In this document: piece after piece, positions 17,393 to 24,969 of the stretch
Layout: every line of letters begins with the position of its first letter
How positions within the stretch are numbered: the first letter of the stretch is position 1
Assembly (NCBI GenBank): GCA_002070215.1
Contig: MWCV01000002.1
Location: 1 to 34,951, forward strand
Reading direction: 5' to 3'
Source of the DNA: Chloroflexi bacterium ADurb.Bin180
Lineage (GTDB): Bacteria; Chloroflexota; Anaerolineae; UBA2200
Length of the DNA: 34,951 nt
Notes under the pieces: generated by a model
Database searches by the model: none
What the model saw: the letters and a program-made list of their open reading frames with translations, nothing else
Told to the model about the DNA's origin: nothing
Program-made: the position numbers and the translations under genes

Positions 17393-18434
17393 GAATCTCC
17401 TCCGTCGGCTGGCGTTGTGCCTTGTCCTGATCGGCTTCCTGGCGGCCTGCCGCCAGGAGACACCAGCAGAACCCCGCACTGAGATGGTCAGTTTTCGCAG
17501 CGATATGAACCTCGGCAAAGAGATCCTGGCGGTACGGCGAGAGGACACCGACAGCGACGGGGCTGACGAATGGCTCGTATTCTACCGCTTTGACCAGGTA
17601 GGAACGGGCGGGCCGGTAGCGGCCATCATCTATGACGCAGCAGTCGATACTGCGCTGCAGCTCCCCGTGCTTTATCCGTTCAAGCTGCGCATACCTGACC
17701 AAAGCTATCTCGCCACAGAGGTGCCCGGCGTCACTCTGGTCAACATCCTCACCGAGGGCAGCGGCAAAGCGCTGAACGAACTGGTGTTTAGCACCGAGCA
17801 TGAGCTGGCCATCTTCCGCCTCAGCCGCGATCCGGCGATGCCGCCCACCGACAACCCGCCGCTGTACCGCTGCGTGGGCTTTTTCCGCAGCGATCGGGTG
17901 TCCTTCGACCCGGTCTCGTTCCAGGTGGTGGTGACCAGCTTTGCCGGCTTTGAGCGCAGCCAACTCGTGACCAAGCGCTACTACAAACCTGACAACTCGG
18001 CCAGTGCTGATGGCTACTTTGTCGCCGGCACCACGGCGTTGCTCAGCCCCTACGATTATGAGGTGGACTTTCGGGAGCCAGTGAACGAAAAGATCCTAGA
18101 CACGCCCTTTCCCGAAAAGATCCTTCTGGCCTTTTATCAGAGTCTGGGGCAGGCTGATGCGAAACCGCCCGCTGCGGACTATCTGAGCACCCAGGCGGCG
18201 GGGGAATTCAGGGCGGGACGACTGCGCTTTGGCTCGCCTTTCGGCCAGGAGCAGATCAAGCGAGCCACGGTCAAGCGCATCAGCTACTTTCCCACCCAGG
18301 AGTCCGATACTACTGCGCGAGTGATTGCCGAGGTGGTGTTCACGTCGCGGGCCGGGCAGCAGAGCAATCCGATTGAGGTGACCTGGGATCTGCAGAGGGT
18401 TGAGAACCACTGGAAACTGCACGCCCTGGAGTAG
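17358..18434 (+). CDS. Lipoprotein of unknown function, overlapping lon
   Basis: The 358-residue protein starts at the ATG at 17358, inside the 3' end of lon. Residues 1-31 form a lipoprotein signal ([10 protein letters not shown], Cys31). After it, residues about 45-80 ([26 protein letters not shown]) resemble an FG-GAP-like or calcium-loop start ([10 protein letters not shown]). The C-terminal ~90 residues ([19 protein letters not shown], ending [18 protein letters not shown]) look like an NTF2-like or immunoglobulin-like fold ending in a W-x-L-x-x-L motif. I cannot name a function. Overlap with lon suggests coupled translation, so its level may rise with protein stress. The 3' end overlaps the opposing rsmD reading frame by 95 nt. 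Confidence 0.75.
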   Translation: MSKHLWRSTLSRNLLRRLALCLVLIGFLAACRQETPAEPRTEMVSFRSDMNLGKEILAVRREDTDSDGADEWLVFYRFDQVGTGGPVAAIIYDAAVDTALQLPVLYPFKLRIPDQSYLATEVPGVTLVNILTEGSGKALNELVFSTEHELAIFRLSRDPAMPPTDNPPLYRCVGFFRSDRVSFDPVSFQVVVTSFAGFERSQLVTKRYYKPDNSASADGYFVAGTTALLSPYDYEVDFREPVNEKILDTPFPEKILLAFYQSLGQADAKPPAADYLSTQAAGEFRAGRLRFGSPFGQEQIKRATVKRISYFPTQESDTTARVIAEVVFTSRAGQQSNPIEVTWDLQRVENHWKLHALE

Positions 18435-19005
18435 CAGTCACTGACTGAGGCCCGGGCGGACGCGCCTCATAAAAGCAGAGCATTGTACTGCCGTACTTGC
18501 GCTGATCAGACAGTTCGAGTTGCGACAGGTCGACCGCTTCATACTCCCGCGGATGGATCTGCGCCACAACCAGCCCACCCTCCGCCACCACTGACGATCC
18601 ATCCAGCAACTGCAGCGTACGCCGCCACAGTCCCTTGTACTGCGGGGGCGCGACATAGACAATATCGAACGCCTCCCCCTGATAGCTCTCGAGGAACCTG
18701 AAGACGTCGCGCCGCACAACCTGAGCGACAGAACCGAGTCTGGTCAGCTCGAGATTGCGACGAATCGTGGCCAGAGCACGCTCGTTGCGCTCGACGAATA
18801 CCGCCAGTGCAGCCCCACGGCTCAGCGCTTCGATGCCTATTCCCCCTGTGCCGGCAAAGAGATCCAGGAACCTGGCCTCGGCCACGCTGTCGCCCAGAAT
18901 GTTGAACAGCGAAACCTTGACCCGGTCGGTCACGGGCCGTGTCGAGTCGCCGGGAACAGCGTACAGCCTGCGCCCCTTGGCCTGACCGGTGACTACTCGC
19001 ATCAT
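18340..19005 (-). CDS. rsmD: 16S rRNA (guanine966-N2)-methyltransferase RsmD, divergent
   Basis: A 221-residue Rossmann-fold methyltransferase. Family marks: RVVTGQAKGRRL at the N-terminus, RPVTDRVKVSLFNIL near 23-37, and the S-adenosylmethionine loop FLDLFAGTGGIGIEA at 46-60. The amino-methyltransferase motif, normally D-P-P-[FY], reads APPQY at 119-123. The recognisable fold ends near residue 182. About 35 residues of Pro/Ser/Ala-rich sequence follow, of which the last ~31 are encoded within the opposing lipoprotein gene. The start codon overlaps the stop of the acyltransferase gene as ATGA, so translation is coupled. Confidence 0.86.
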   Translation of the reverse strand: MMRVVTGQAKGRRLYAVPGDSTRPVTDRVKVSLFNILGDSVAEARFLDLFAGTGGIGIEALSRGAALAVFVERNERALATIRRNLELTRLGSVAQVVRRDVFRFLESYQGEAFDIVYVAPPQYKGLWRRTLQLLDGSSVVAEGGLVVAQIHPREYEAVDLSQLELSDQRKYGSTMLCFYEARPPGPQSVTATPGRAVSSGSQPSADPRSPQSDCSAARPAT

Positions 19006-19706
19006 CCACCGGCCCCGGTCACGCCTGGTTCAGGACAGGAGACGGTGTAGTCCTCTACGATGGGCATGCCGGCATAGCATCCGTGGTACACCGCCGGCAG
19101 CAGGCTGGCAATGCGCAGCATCATCTCGTCACTGATGGCCTGCCTGACCTCATGGGTCATTCGCCCCGTGATCGGTCTCAGGCAGAAAGGCGTGCCCACC
19201 ACCATAGTGACCTTTGTCCGGCGCAAACGCTTGAGATTCGGCAGCAGTTTCTCCTGACCATAGACCGCGATCGGCACCACCACTGTCTGGGGGACTTTGG
19301 ACAGCACCAGGGCCACTCCTGGTCTGGCGCGCAGCAGGCGGCCGTGGTGGCTGCGCGTGCCCTCAGGCGCGACACCCAGCGCTCCCCCATCTCGCAACAC
19401 CCCAACAGCCAACTTGATGGCATTCAAGTCCATCTCGCCGCGGTGCAGCGGGATCGTGCCCCAGGCCTCAGCAATCAGTCGGGTGATCAGATGGTCCCAC
19501 AGTTCCACTTTGCCCAGGGCGGAGATTGGGCGCGGCAGAGTGATATAGAGCAGGAAGGGATCGACAAAGCTGATGTGGTTGATGACCACCAGCACCGGGC
19601 CCTTGCGGGGCACACGCTCCACCCCGCTGATGTCCGTCCGCAGTATTACCTTCCCGATGAGTTTGATTACCTGTTTGGCTGTCCAGCCAACGATTCTCAA
19701 TAGCAC
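19002..19706 (-). CDS. 1-acyl-sn-glycerol-3-phosphate acyltransferase (PlsC-type)
   Basis: A 234-residue membrane-associated enzyme that adds the second acyl chain to make phosphatidic acid. The catalytic block NHISFVD (His44, Asp49) and the phosphate-binding block PEGTRS (Glu115-Ser119) are intact, in contrast to the acyltransferase-like gene at 12317. Start: the reading frame extends up to 19907, but that part lies inside the glycosyltransferase gene and has a Cys/Gly-rich nonsense-like composition. A GTG at 19706 with AGAGG 6 nt upstream is preferred. It lies 34 nt after the glycosyltransferase stop, and its own stop overlaps the RsmD start, so the three genes form one unit. Confidence 0.87.
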   Translation of the reverse strand: MLLRIVGWTAKQVIKLIGKVILRTDISGVERVPRKGPVLVVINHISFVDPFLLYITLPRPISALGKVELWDHLITRLIAEAWGTIPLHRGEMDLNAIKLAVGVLRDGGALGVAPEGTRSHHGRLLRARPGVALVLSKVPQTVVVPIAVYGQEKLLPNLKRLRRTKVTMVVGTPFCLRPITGRMTHEVRQAISDEMMLRIASLLPAVYHGCYAGMPIVEDYTVSCPEPGVTGAGG

Positions 19707-19740
19707 TGCTTGCCTCTGTCCAGAGCCTCGAACGAGTCCT

Positions 19741-20646
19741 CTACTTGGTGCTATTGACCCGTTGCCACAATGTCGCAAAGGACCGCTTGCGCAGCCTGAC
19801 ATCCCACCACACGCGCAGCCACACGTGCAGTCGGGCAGCGAAAAGCAGTAAGGTCCACCACAGCTCTCTGGGCCCGCGGGCGAACTCGAGCGCGGCCATC
19901 GTGCCATCCAGCGCCTCGCGCCTCAGAGACCTCATTCCGCGCGCGGCGTGAACATAGTTCTGCGCATAGCCGCCCACTGAGCGAATCTTCTGTTTCATCC
20001 AATCGCTGTAGGTTGACGGATACTTGACATAGACCACCGCATCAGGCGCGTAGGCAGTGCGCAAACCCTGCTCCGCTATGCGGTGCGAGATCAGGCCGTC
20101 CTCGGCCAGTGAATCCTCGGGTATGTCGCTGACCAGACTGCGGCGGAAAGCGTAAAGGTATCCCGAGCTCTCAAAGAACTCGCCACTGGCCGAACGCAGG
20201 CTGCGCTGCCGATGCGCCCCCGCCTCAACCAGCAGGTGCGACCAGTAGCCGAGCATGGTATCGCGCGGGCTGATCGATACCGGCCGGCCACTGGCGATGC
20301 CGACCGCAGGATCTGCAAACGGCGTGAGCAGAGCGGGTACAGCTCCATCGCCCACGTACACGTCCCCGTCCGTCAAGACCAACAGACCGCCTCTGGCTTC
20401 TTTGAAGGCCAGGTTGAGCGCCGCGGGTTTGCCCCGACCTTCATCGCGAAGGCAGCGCACTGCCGGGCACTCAGCTTGCACGGCGGCAGCCACAGCCGCC
20501 GTGGCGTCGTCAGGGCAGACCACCAGCAGCTCCCAATCATCGGGCAGCGGCTGCCCGATCAGGGCGTTGATAGCTCGCCCCACGGTATTCTCTTCGCGGA
20601 AGGCCGTAACGACGATCGTTAGCACTCTGGAGAGTTTAGCACACAT
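19741..20646 (-). CDS. Glycosyltransferase family 2
   Basis: A protein of about 301 residues. The N-terminal GT-A fold shows TIVVTAFREENTVGRAINAL (residues 10-29), a DEGRGKPAALNLA segment near 68, the metal-binding DGD at 93-95, and an ED pair in SLAEDGL further on. The C-terminus is rich in Trp and hydrophobic residues (ELWWTLLLFAARLHVWLRVWW), suggesting attachment to the membrane. Such enzymes transfer sugars to lipid carriers or glycans for envelope polysaccharide or glycolipid synthesis. The ATG at 20646 is chosen because the frame further upstream runs through a terminator hairpin; it has only a weak ribosome site. Next to a PlsC enzyme, a role in glycolipid synthesis is plausible. Confidence 0.82.
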   Translation of the reverse strand: MCAKLSRVLTIVVTAFREENTVGRAINALIGQPLPDDWELLVVCPDDATAAVAAAVQAECPAVRCLRDEGRGKPAALNLAFKEARGGLLVLTDGDVYVGDGAVPALLTPFADPAVGIASGRPVSISPRDTMLGYWSHLLVEAGAHRQRSLRSASGEFFESSGYLYAFRRSLVSDIPEDSLAEDGLISHRIAEQGLRTAYAPDAVVYVKYPSTYSDWMKQKIRSVGGYAQNYVHAARGMRSLRREALDGTMAALEFARGPRELWWTLLLFAARLHVWLRVWWDVRLRKRSFATLWQRVNSTK

Positions 20647-20707
20647 CAAGAGGCGCACCAACCTGCCTGGCCACAGCGTTCGTTCAATCCGCCGAAGCCA
20701 ATAACGC

Positions 20708-20743
20708 CAAGAGCCCCCGGGCCTGGCGGCGCGGGGGCTCTTG
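20708..20743 (-). terminator. Hairpin terminator after the deoxynucleoside kinase pair
   Basis: A perfect 12-bp GC-rich stem (20708-20719 with 20732-20743) with a 12-nt loop lies 14 nt after the second kinase stop on the minus strand. The following bases (GCGTTATTGG on the minus strand) hold only a few T residues, so it may act as a partial terminator before the glycosyltransferase gene. Confidence 0.6.
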
Positions 20744-20756
20744 CTCCAGAACACCC

Positions 20757-21392
20757 TTAGTCGAAGACGACTACTTCCTTTCCCGACAGCTTGTCGACAA
20801 TCTTGGCTGCGATCAGCTCCATATGCGAGTTGTACTGAACAAAGTCCAGATTGTCAGCAGGGACGGTAAGAACTGGGCAGAGCGAGAAACGGTCGATCCA
20901 CTCCTCGTAGAGTTGGTTTAACTGTCCCAGGTATTCGGCCGACACCTGGCGTTCAAAATCCCGGCCACGTTTGCGAATGCGCTTGATGAGCACCGGTACT
21001 GAGGCCCGCAGATACACCACCAGGTCAGGTGGCGGCAAGAATAACCTCATAGCAGTGTAGAGCTCACGATAGGTGCGGTAGTCTCGCTCGGACATGTTGC
21101 CCTGGCGAAAGAGGTTCTCCGCAAAGACCTCCGCATCCTCGTAGACACTGCGGTCCTGTACCACCGTCCCCGGTCGATCTAGTATCTGGCGATGGTGCCT
21201 CAGCCGACGAGAGAGAAAGAACACCTGAGAGTGAAAACTCCACTGCTGCATATTCGCGTAAAAGTCGGCCAGGTATGGATTGTCATCCACTGCCTCGTAG
21301 AAAGGCTCCCAGGCCAGCTTCTCAGCCAGCATGGCCGTCAGGGTGGACTTGCCAACGCCGATGTTGCCGGCGACAGCTATGAACTTTTTCAC
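20757..21392 (-). CDS. Deoxynucleoside kinase, deoxyadenosine/deoxycytidine-kinase type
   Basis: A 211-residue salvage enzyme that phosphorylates deoxynucleosides at the 5' position. The P-loop GNIGVGKST is near the N-terminus. The substrate motif is DRSVYEDAEVFAENL. A lid with RKRGRDFE lies near 155, and QQWSFHSQVFFLSRRL near 55 is family-typical. The DRS-YED form resembles the Bacillus dAdo/dCyd kinase rather than the deoxyguanosine kinase. The GTG start at 21392 overlaps the upstream kinase stop as GTGA. The site AAGGGGGAGG lies within the end of the upstream gene. Tandem, coupled kinases of this type form heterodimers in some Firmicutes. Confidence 0.88.
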   Translation of the reverse strand: MKKFIAVAGNIGVGKSTLTAMLAEKLAWEPFYEAVDDNPYLADFYANMQQWSFHSQVFFLSRRLRHHRQILDRPGTVVQDRSVYEDAEVFAENLFRQGNMSERDYRTYRELYTAMRLFLPPPDLVVYLRASVPVLIKRIRKRGRDFERQVSAEYLGQLNQLYEEWIDRFSLCPVLTVPADNLDFVQYNSHMELIAAKIVDKLSGKEVVVFD

Positions 21393-22426
21393 GCCTCCCC
21401 CTTCTCGGATTCGACTCCACAATCTTCTCGAATCCGCGCCAGGTAGGCATCCTCCAGACTGATGCCCATGCCGTTGGCCAGCCTGAGGAGGCCGGCCAGC
21501 GAGCCAGCCAGATGACCTTTCAGCACTGTGGCCCGATCCTGAAGGGCGCGGGTCTGCGCCTCGTTGCGATTGCCCACTTGCTGCACCAGTCGGTCTTCAA
21601 CTTCCCAGGCTTTGCCCAGCTCGGTAGCCAGAGCGCCAAGCTGCGCCTGCAGAGACAGGAACTGGTGGTACACGTCCCTTTCCTCGCCCTCGTCCTTATC
21701 CGCGGCACGGCGCCAGGACTGCAGGTCGCTCAGCCGGCGCCTTCGGCCCTCGAGAATGGCCCGGCCACGCTCCTTCGCCGGAGTCTCCACCTCCAGCAGC
21801 GGTCGCTGGTAAGTCCCCGTACCCAGCGCCGACCGAATGCGTTCGATCACCGATGCAAGGTCGGCCGCATTGCGCACGATATTCAGCTCGGAAGTGTCGA
21901 TGGTCAGAATGGGGGTCTGGGTGTAGGTGGAGAAGAACTTGTCGTAAGCGGCGGCAAGGTCCGCCAGATAGCCGCGCGACATGGCCCGCTCGTAAGTGCG
22001 GTCGCGAATGGCGATCCTTTCGAGCAGCACGTCGAGGTTAGCCCGCAGGTACACAACCAGGTCGGGCAGAGGGATCTTTTCAGCCAGGACGGAGTGCAGC
22101 GTGGTGTAGACGGCCAGCTCGTCCTTGGCCAGGTTCAGCCGTGCAAAGAGCTCATCTTTGGCAAAGGTATAGTCGCTCACCAGCGAGCAGTGCTGCAAGA
22201 CGCGCGCAATCACCTCATGTTGCTGGCGGTAGCGGCTCAAGAGGAAAAAGATCTGCGTCTGAAAAGCGTACTTGGCCCGGTCGGCATAAAAGTCACTCAG
22301 GAAGGGGTTCTCCTCAAAGACCTCTAGCAGCAGCTCTGCGCCGAGTTCCTTGTGCAGGATTCGGGCGAGAGTGGTCTTGCCCACGCCAATGGGACCTTCA
22401 ACGGCGACATAGTACCTTTCGGGCAC
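21389..22426 (-). CDS. Deoxynucleoside kinase (deoxyguanosine-kinase type) with C-terminal MazG-like extension
   Basis: A 345-residue protein, much longer than the usual ~210. Residues 1-205 are a complete kinase: P-loop GPIGVGKTT (11-19), FEENPFLSDFY, AFQTQIFFLLSRYRQ, DYTFAKDE (85-92, the form seen in deoxyguanosine kinases instead of DRS) and a lid with RDRTYERA. A charged linker (about 212-250) leads to a helical part (252-335). Its end, LLRLANGMGISLEDAYLARI, closely resembles the last helices of MazG-like nucleotide pyrophosphohydrolases. The acidic metal ligands expected before that helix are not evident (GHLAGS instead). The GTG start at 22426 follows GGAGGAGGG. First gene of its operon. 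Confidence 0.84.
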   Translation of the reverse strand: MPERYYVAVEGPIGVGKTTLARILHKELGAELLLEVFEENPFLSDFYADRAKYAFQTQIFFLLSRYRQQHEVIARVLQHCSLVSDYTFAKDELFARLNLAKDELAVYTTLHSVLAEKIPLPDLVVYLRANLDVLLERIAIRDRTYERAMSRGYLADLAAAYDKFFSTYTQTPILTIDTSELNIVRNAADLASVIERIRSALGTGTYQRPLLEVETPAKERGRAILEGRRRRLSDLQSWRRAADKDEGEERDVYHQFLSLQAQLGALATELGKAWEVEDRLVQQVGNRNEAQTRALQDRATVLKGHLAGSLAGLLRLANGMGISLEDAYLARIREDCGVESEKGEA

Positions 22427-22503
22427 AGGACCCTCCTCCGATGAGCGGTGAGAAGTACTGAGAAAAGCGTGGCAGGCGTCTGTGAGTCGAGAGCTCTGCC
22501 TCC

Positions 22504-22532
22504 AGAATAGTGCTCGACTCGCCAGTTGTCAA
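22504..22532 (-). promoter_or_regulatory. Promoter for the deoxynucleoside kinase operon
   Basis: On the minus strand, a perfect TTGACA (plus 22527-22532), a 17-nt spacer, then TATTCT (plus 22504-22509). It is 77 nt upstream of the GTG start. The 244-nt gap to the divergent sigma gene contains this and the opposing promoter and no other feature that I can see. Confidence 0.75.
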
Positions 22533-22635
22533 GACATGTAGGCCAAACATTAAGGCTTCTCCGTGTGAACTGGACGACCACCAGCAGAGTATTGTGCATT
22601 GCTTGCCTGGCATCACCGCGAGCAACTTTATTCCC

Positions 22636-22641
22636 TATAAT
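22636..22641 (+). promoter_or_regulatory. -10 box (TATAAT) for the sigma/anti-sigma operon
   Basis: A perfect TATAAT lies 29 nt before the ATG at 22671. No convincing -35 is found at 16-18 nt upstream, so an activator or another sigma factor may be involved. Confidence 0.5.
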
Positions 22642-22670
22642 GCGTATTCACAGTAGACAGGAGTCGGTGC

Positions 22671-23282
22671 ATGGAGCAGGAAGGACAGTGGGTCCAGGCG
22701 GCGCTGGAAGGTGACCAGCACGCCTTTGGCCGACTGGTGGATGCATACAAAGGACCTGTGTACAACATCTGTTTCCGTATGCTGGGGAACCAGGCTGATG
22801 CCGAGGATGCAGCTCAAGAGACCTTTGTCCGCATCTACACTCGGCTCAGATCCTATGACCCTCAGCAGAGGCTGTCTTCGTGGATCCTGGCTGTCGCCTC
22901 GCACTATTGCATTGACCGACTACGACGCCAGCGCATCAAGTGGTTTTCTCTCGACGACCTGCTTCCGGTCCAGGAGCTGCAGGATGAGGCAGACCAGCCC
23001 GAGACGGTGTTGCTGCAAAGCGAGCGCACCAGCGAGGTACAGTCATTGCTTCAGTCTCTGCCTCCCGAATATCGCCTGGTGATCGCTCTGCGGTACTGGC
23101 ACGACCTTTCCTATGAGGAAATTGCCAAGACGGTCGGCGCGACCGAGAGTGCGGTCAAGTCCAGGCTGCATCGCGCCAGAGAGATGCTGGCCCAGCAGGC
23201 TATGGCCAGGAGACTGCCAGTAGTCCGGCAGGATAGCGCTCGCTGCAACGGAGAGAGGGTGATAACCAATGTCGTGCTCTAG
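22671..23282 (+). CDS. ECF-type RNA polymerase sigma factor (SigW/RpoE-like)
   Basis: A 203-residue sigma factor. Region 2 is at about 8-90 (FGRLVDAYKGPVYNICFRML, then DAEDAAQETFVRIYTRL, then SSWILAVASHYCIDRLRR). Region 4 is at about 125-180 (LPPEYRLVIALRYWHDLSYEEIA, then TESAVKSRLHRAREML). It has the typical two-domain ECF layout. AGGAG lies 7 nt before the ATG. The anti-sigma gene starts 14 nt before its stop, and a membrane protein follows, so the three genes form one operon for envelope sensing. It is a different lineage from the sigma factor at 1196: the region 4 sequences share only general features. Confidence 0.92.
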   Translation: MEQEGQWVQAALEGDQHAFGRLVDAYKGPVYNICFRMLGNQADAEDAAQETFVRIYTRLRSYDPQQRLSSWILAVASHYCIDRLRRQRIKWFSLDDLLPVQELQDEADQPETVLLQSERTSEVQSLLQSLPPEYRLVIALRYWHDLSYEEIAKTVGATESAVKSRLHRAREMLAQQAMARRLPVVRQDSARCNGERVITNVVL

Positions 23283-23823
23283 ATGGAGCGAATGGATGTC
23301 GCTGCGGCTGGACGGGCTGCTGACTCAGGAGGAGGAGCTGGCTCTCCAGACTCACCTGGGGTCCTGTCAGGCATGCCAGGAGCAGTGGGAGGCCATGCTA
23401 TGGACATCTTCTCTTCTGGCGACGGAGCTCGCCGCCGTACCGCCGAGCACCTTTGCCGCCAGGGTGCAACACCTACTCCAGCAGCGAAAGCTTGGCCGTC
23501 AGCGCGCCATTGGAGTTCTCAAGGTATGTTTGGGTTCGGTTGGCGCGTGGAGCGCTGCCGCGGTCGTTGCAGTGGTAACGGTGGCCGCCCTGTGGACTCC
23601 GGCGCGGATCCTGGCCGTTGACCTCGGAGTTCCGCTTCTCGCCGACGCACTTGCGTTCACCACAATGTTCGCCCGGGCAGGACTGTCCGGACTGAGGGCT
23701 CTCTGCACCACTTCTACCGCGGTGACCCTGTTTGGCTACACCGGTCTGGCCATTGCCCTGACGGCCAGTTGGGTGATTGTTGTGGCGCGATTTCGCCACA
23801 GTATGGCTACGGATTCGGACTAG
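23269..23823 (+). CDS. Anti-sigma factor with zinc-finger (ZAS/zf-HC2) domain
   Basis: A 184-residue membrane protein. The N-terminal cytoplasmic domain has the zinc motif H29-x3-C33-x2-C36 (HLGSCQAC) after a helix with EEELALQ, the standard fold that clamps ECF sigma factors. Two hydrophobic segments follow, at about 90-110 and 150-173, so the region between them (about 111-149) would face outside or be re-entrant. The start overlaps the sigma gene by 14 nt, giving stoichiometric production. In this family, cleavage of the membrane part or redox loss of zinc releases the sigma factor; which applies here is not visible. Confidence 0.87.
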   Translation: MSCSRWSEWMSLRLDGLLTQEEELALQTHLGSCQACQEQWEAMLWTSSLLATELAAVPPSTFAARVQHLLQQRKLGRQRAIGVLKVCLGSVGAWSAAAVVAVVTVAALWTPARILAVDLGVPLLADALAFTTMFARAGLSGLRALCTTSTAVTLFGYTGLAIALTASWVIVVARFRHSMATDSD

Positions 23824-23832
23824 GAGACTGGA

Positions 23833-24840
23833 ATGAGAAAGCCACTGGTACTGCTTCTTGCCGTCGTTTTGTTTGCTGCCTCGGGCATCACCGTTTGGGC
23901 CGACGATGGTGATGGTCAGGCCGTGCTTCCCGGTCAGAATGTAGTTGTCAGACCGGGGGAAGTGATGCGCGGCGACCTGGCCGTCATCGGCGGCGACCTG
24001 GAGCTGCAGCAGGGTGGGCGAGTGAACGGCGACGTAGTTGTGCTTGGTGGCGGCGCCGTCATCGATGGCGAGATCGATGGGAACCTGGCCGTGCTCGGTG
24101 GGACGGTCGACCTGCGCTCTCACGCCCGGGTGGGCGGCGACCTGTTCACCCTGGGGGCTACGGTCACGCGCGATCCTGCTGCCATTATCGAAGGCCAGAC
24201 GGTCGAGTCCTTCCGCGGCCGCTTGCCCCGGCTGCCCGAGATTCCTGAGAATCCCGACTGGCAGCCGACAGGGCCCCTGCCACGCAGCTACTGGGAGCCG
24301 GCCGATATCCTTGGCCGTTTCATTGGCTTTGTGCTCAGTACGATGGCCATGATCGCTCTGGGAATACTGCTGGTGATGCTGCTCCCCAGACCAACTGAGA
24401 CGGTCGAGGCTGCTGTGGCCGGAGCCTTCATACCCAGCCTCGCCCTGGGCGTTCTGACCTTTCTTGTCCTGATCGTCCTGGTGCCGCTGCTCATTCTGAT
24501 CTGCATCGGCATTCCGGTCGCGGTATTGTTGGTAATGGCCGCTGTCGCCGCTGCCGCCTTCGGTTGGTCTGCTGCCGGCATCTGGCTCGGGCGGCGCCTG
24601 CTCACCCAACTAAAGGGCCAACCTCAGCCTGTCATCGCGGCTGTCATCGGCATCACCGTGCTCACGGCCCTATCGCAGCTTCCCTGCCTGGGCTGGATGC
24701 TGGGCGCGGTGACCGGCGCTGCCGGACTGGGCGCAGTTGTCCTGACCCGCTTCGGCACAGCACCATACCCGCGACCTACCGCTCCGGTCACACCTCTCGA
24801 ACCGCCACCCCCCGTGCCCGGTGAGTCAACGGGTCTCTAG
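23833..24840 (+). CDS. Membrane protein with bactofilin-like polymer-forming domain
   Basis: A 335-residue protein. A signal peptide (1-23, ending VWA) is followed by a beta-helix of short GD-[LV]-x-V-x-GG repeats at about 40-115 (GDLAVIGGDLEL, GDVVVLGGGAVIDG, GNLAVLGGTVDL, GDLFTLGATV), as in polymer-forming cytoskeletal proteins (bactofilin type). A Pro-rich linker (130-155) leads to four or more membrane helices from 161 to 304 and a Pro-rich tail. Here the repeat domain would lie outside the membrane, unlike true bactofilins. The ATG follows TAGGAG, which overlaps the anti-sigma stop. Its place in the operon suggests it is a target or sensor of the sigma system. Precise function unknown. 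Confidence 0.78.
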   Translation: MRKPLVLLLAVVLFAASGITVWADDGDGQAVLPGQNVVVRPGEVMRGDLAVIGGDLELQQGGRVNGDVVVLGGGAVIDGEIDGNLAVLGGTVDLRSHARVGGDLFTLGATVTRDPAAIIEGQTVESFRGRLPRLPEIPENPDWQPTGPLPRSYWEPADILGRFIGFVLSTMAMIALGILLVMLLPRPTETVEAAVAGAFIPSLALGVLTFLVLIVLVPLLILICIGIPVAVLLVMAAVAAAAFGWSAAGIWLGRRLLTQLKGQPQPVIAAVIGITVLTALSQLPCLGWMLGAVTGAAGLGAVVLTRFGTAPYPRPTAPVTPLEPPPPVPGESTGL

Positions 24841-24854
24841 CTGCGATAACCGCC

Positions 24855-24886
24855 AAGGGGCTGGCCGTGGTTGGCCAGCCCCTTTT
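24855..24886 (+). terminator. Intrinsic terminator of the sigma operon
   Basis: A 12-bp stem (24855-24866 with 24873-24884) with a GTGGTT loop, running into TTTT. It begins 14 nt after the stop of the bactofilin-like gene. Confidence 0.88.
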
Positions 24887-24899
24887 GCATCCTGGCGGG

Positions 24900-24927
24900 T
24901 TGACCTGGTTCGGCCACATCATATAAT
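24900..24927 (+). promoter_or_regulatory. Promoter for the SCP2 / Fe-ADH / AOR operon
   Basis: TTGACC (24900-24905), a 16-nt spacer, then a perfect TATAAT (24922-24927). The start codon at 24970 is 42 nt downstream. It lies directly after the preceding terminator, so this operon is independently transcribed. Confidence 0.78.
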
Positions 24928-24969
24928 CACCACAGGTAGAGTAGGAATCTCGTTCGCCAGGAGGGTGAG

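Noticed and set aside
19707-19907. N-terminal extension of the PlsC-type gene
   Set aside because: It lies inside the glycosyltransferase gene and has a Cys/Gly-rich composition unlike any acyltransferase.
20647-20754. N-terminal extension of the glycosyltransferase
   Set aside because: It would translate through the terminator hairpin at 20708-20743. The GT-A fold begins only after residue 37.
23473-24609. A long minus-strand frame opposite the anti-sigma and bactofilin-like genes
   Set aside because: The translation is low-complexity and Asp/Gln/Gly-rich. It lies wholly antisense to two supported genes.
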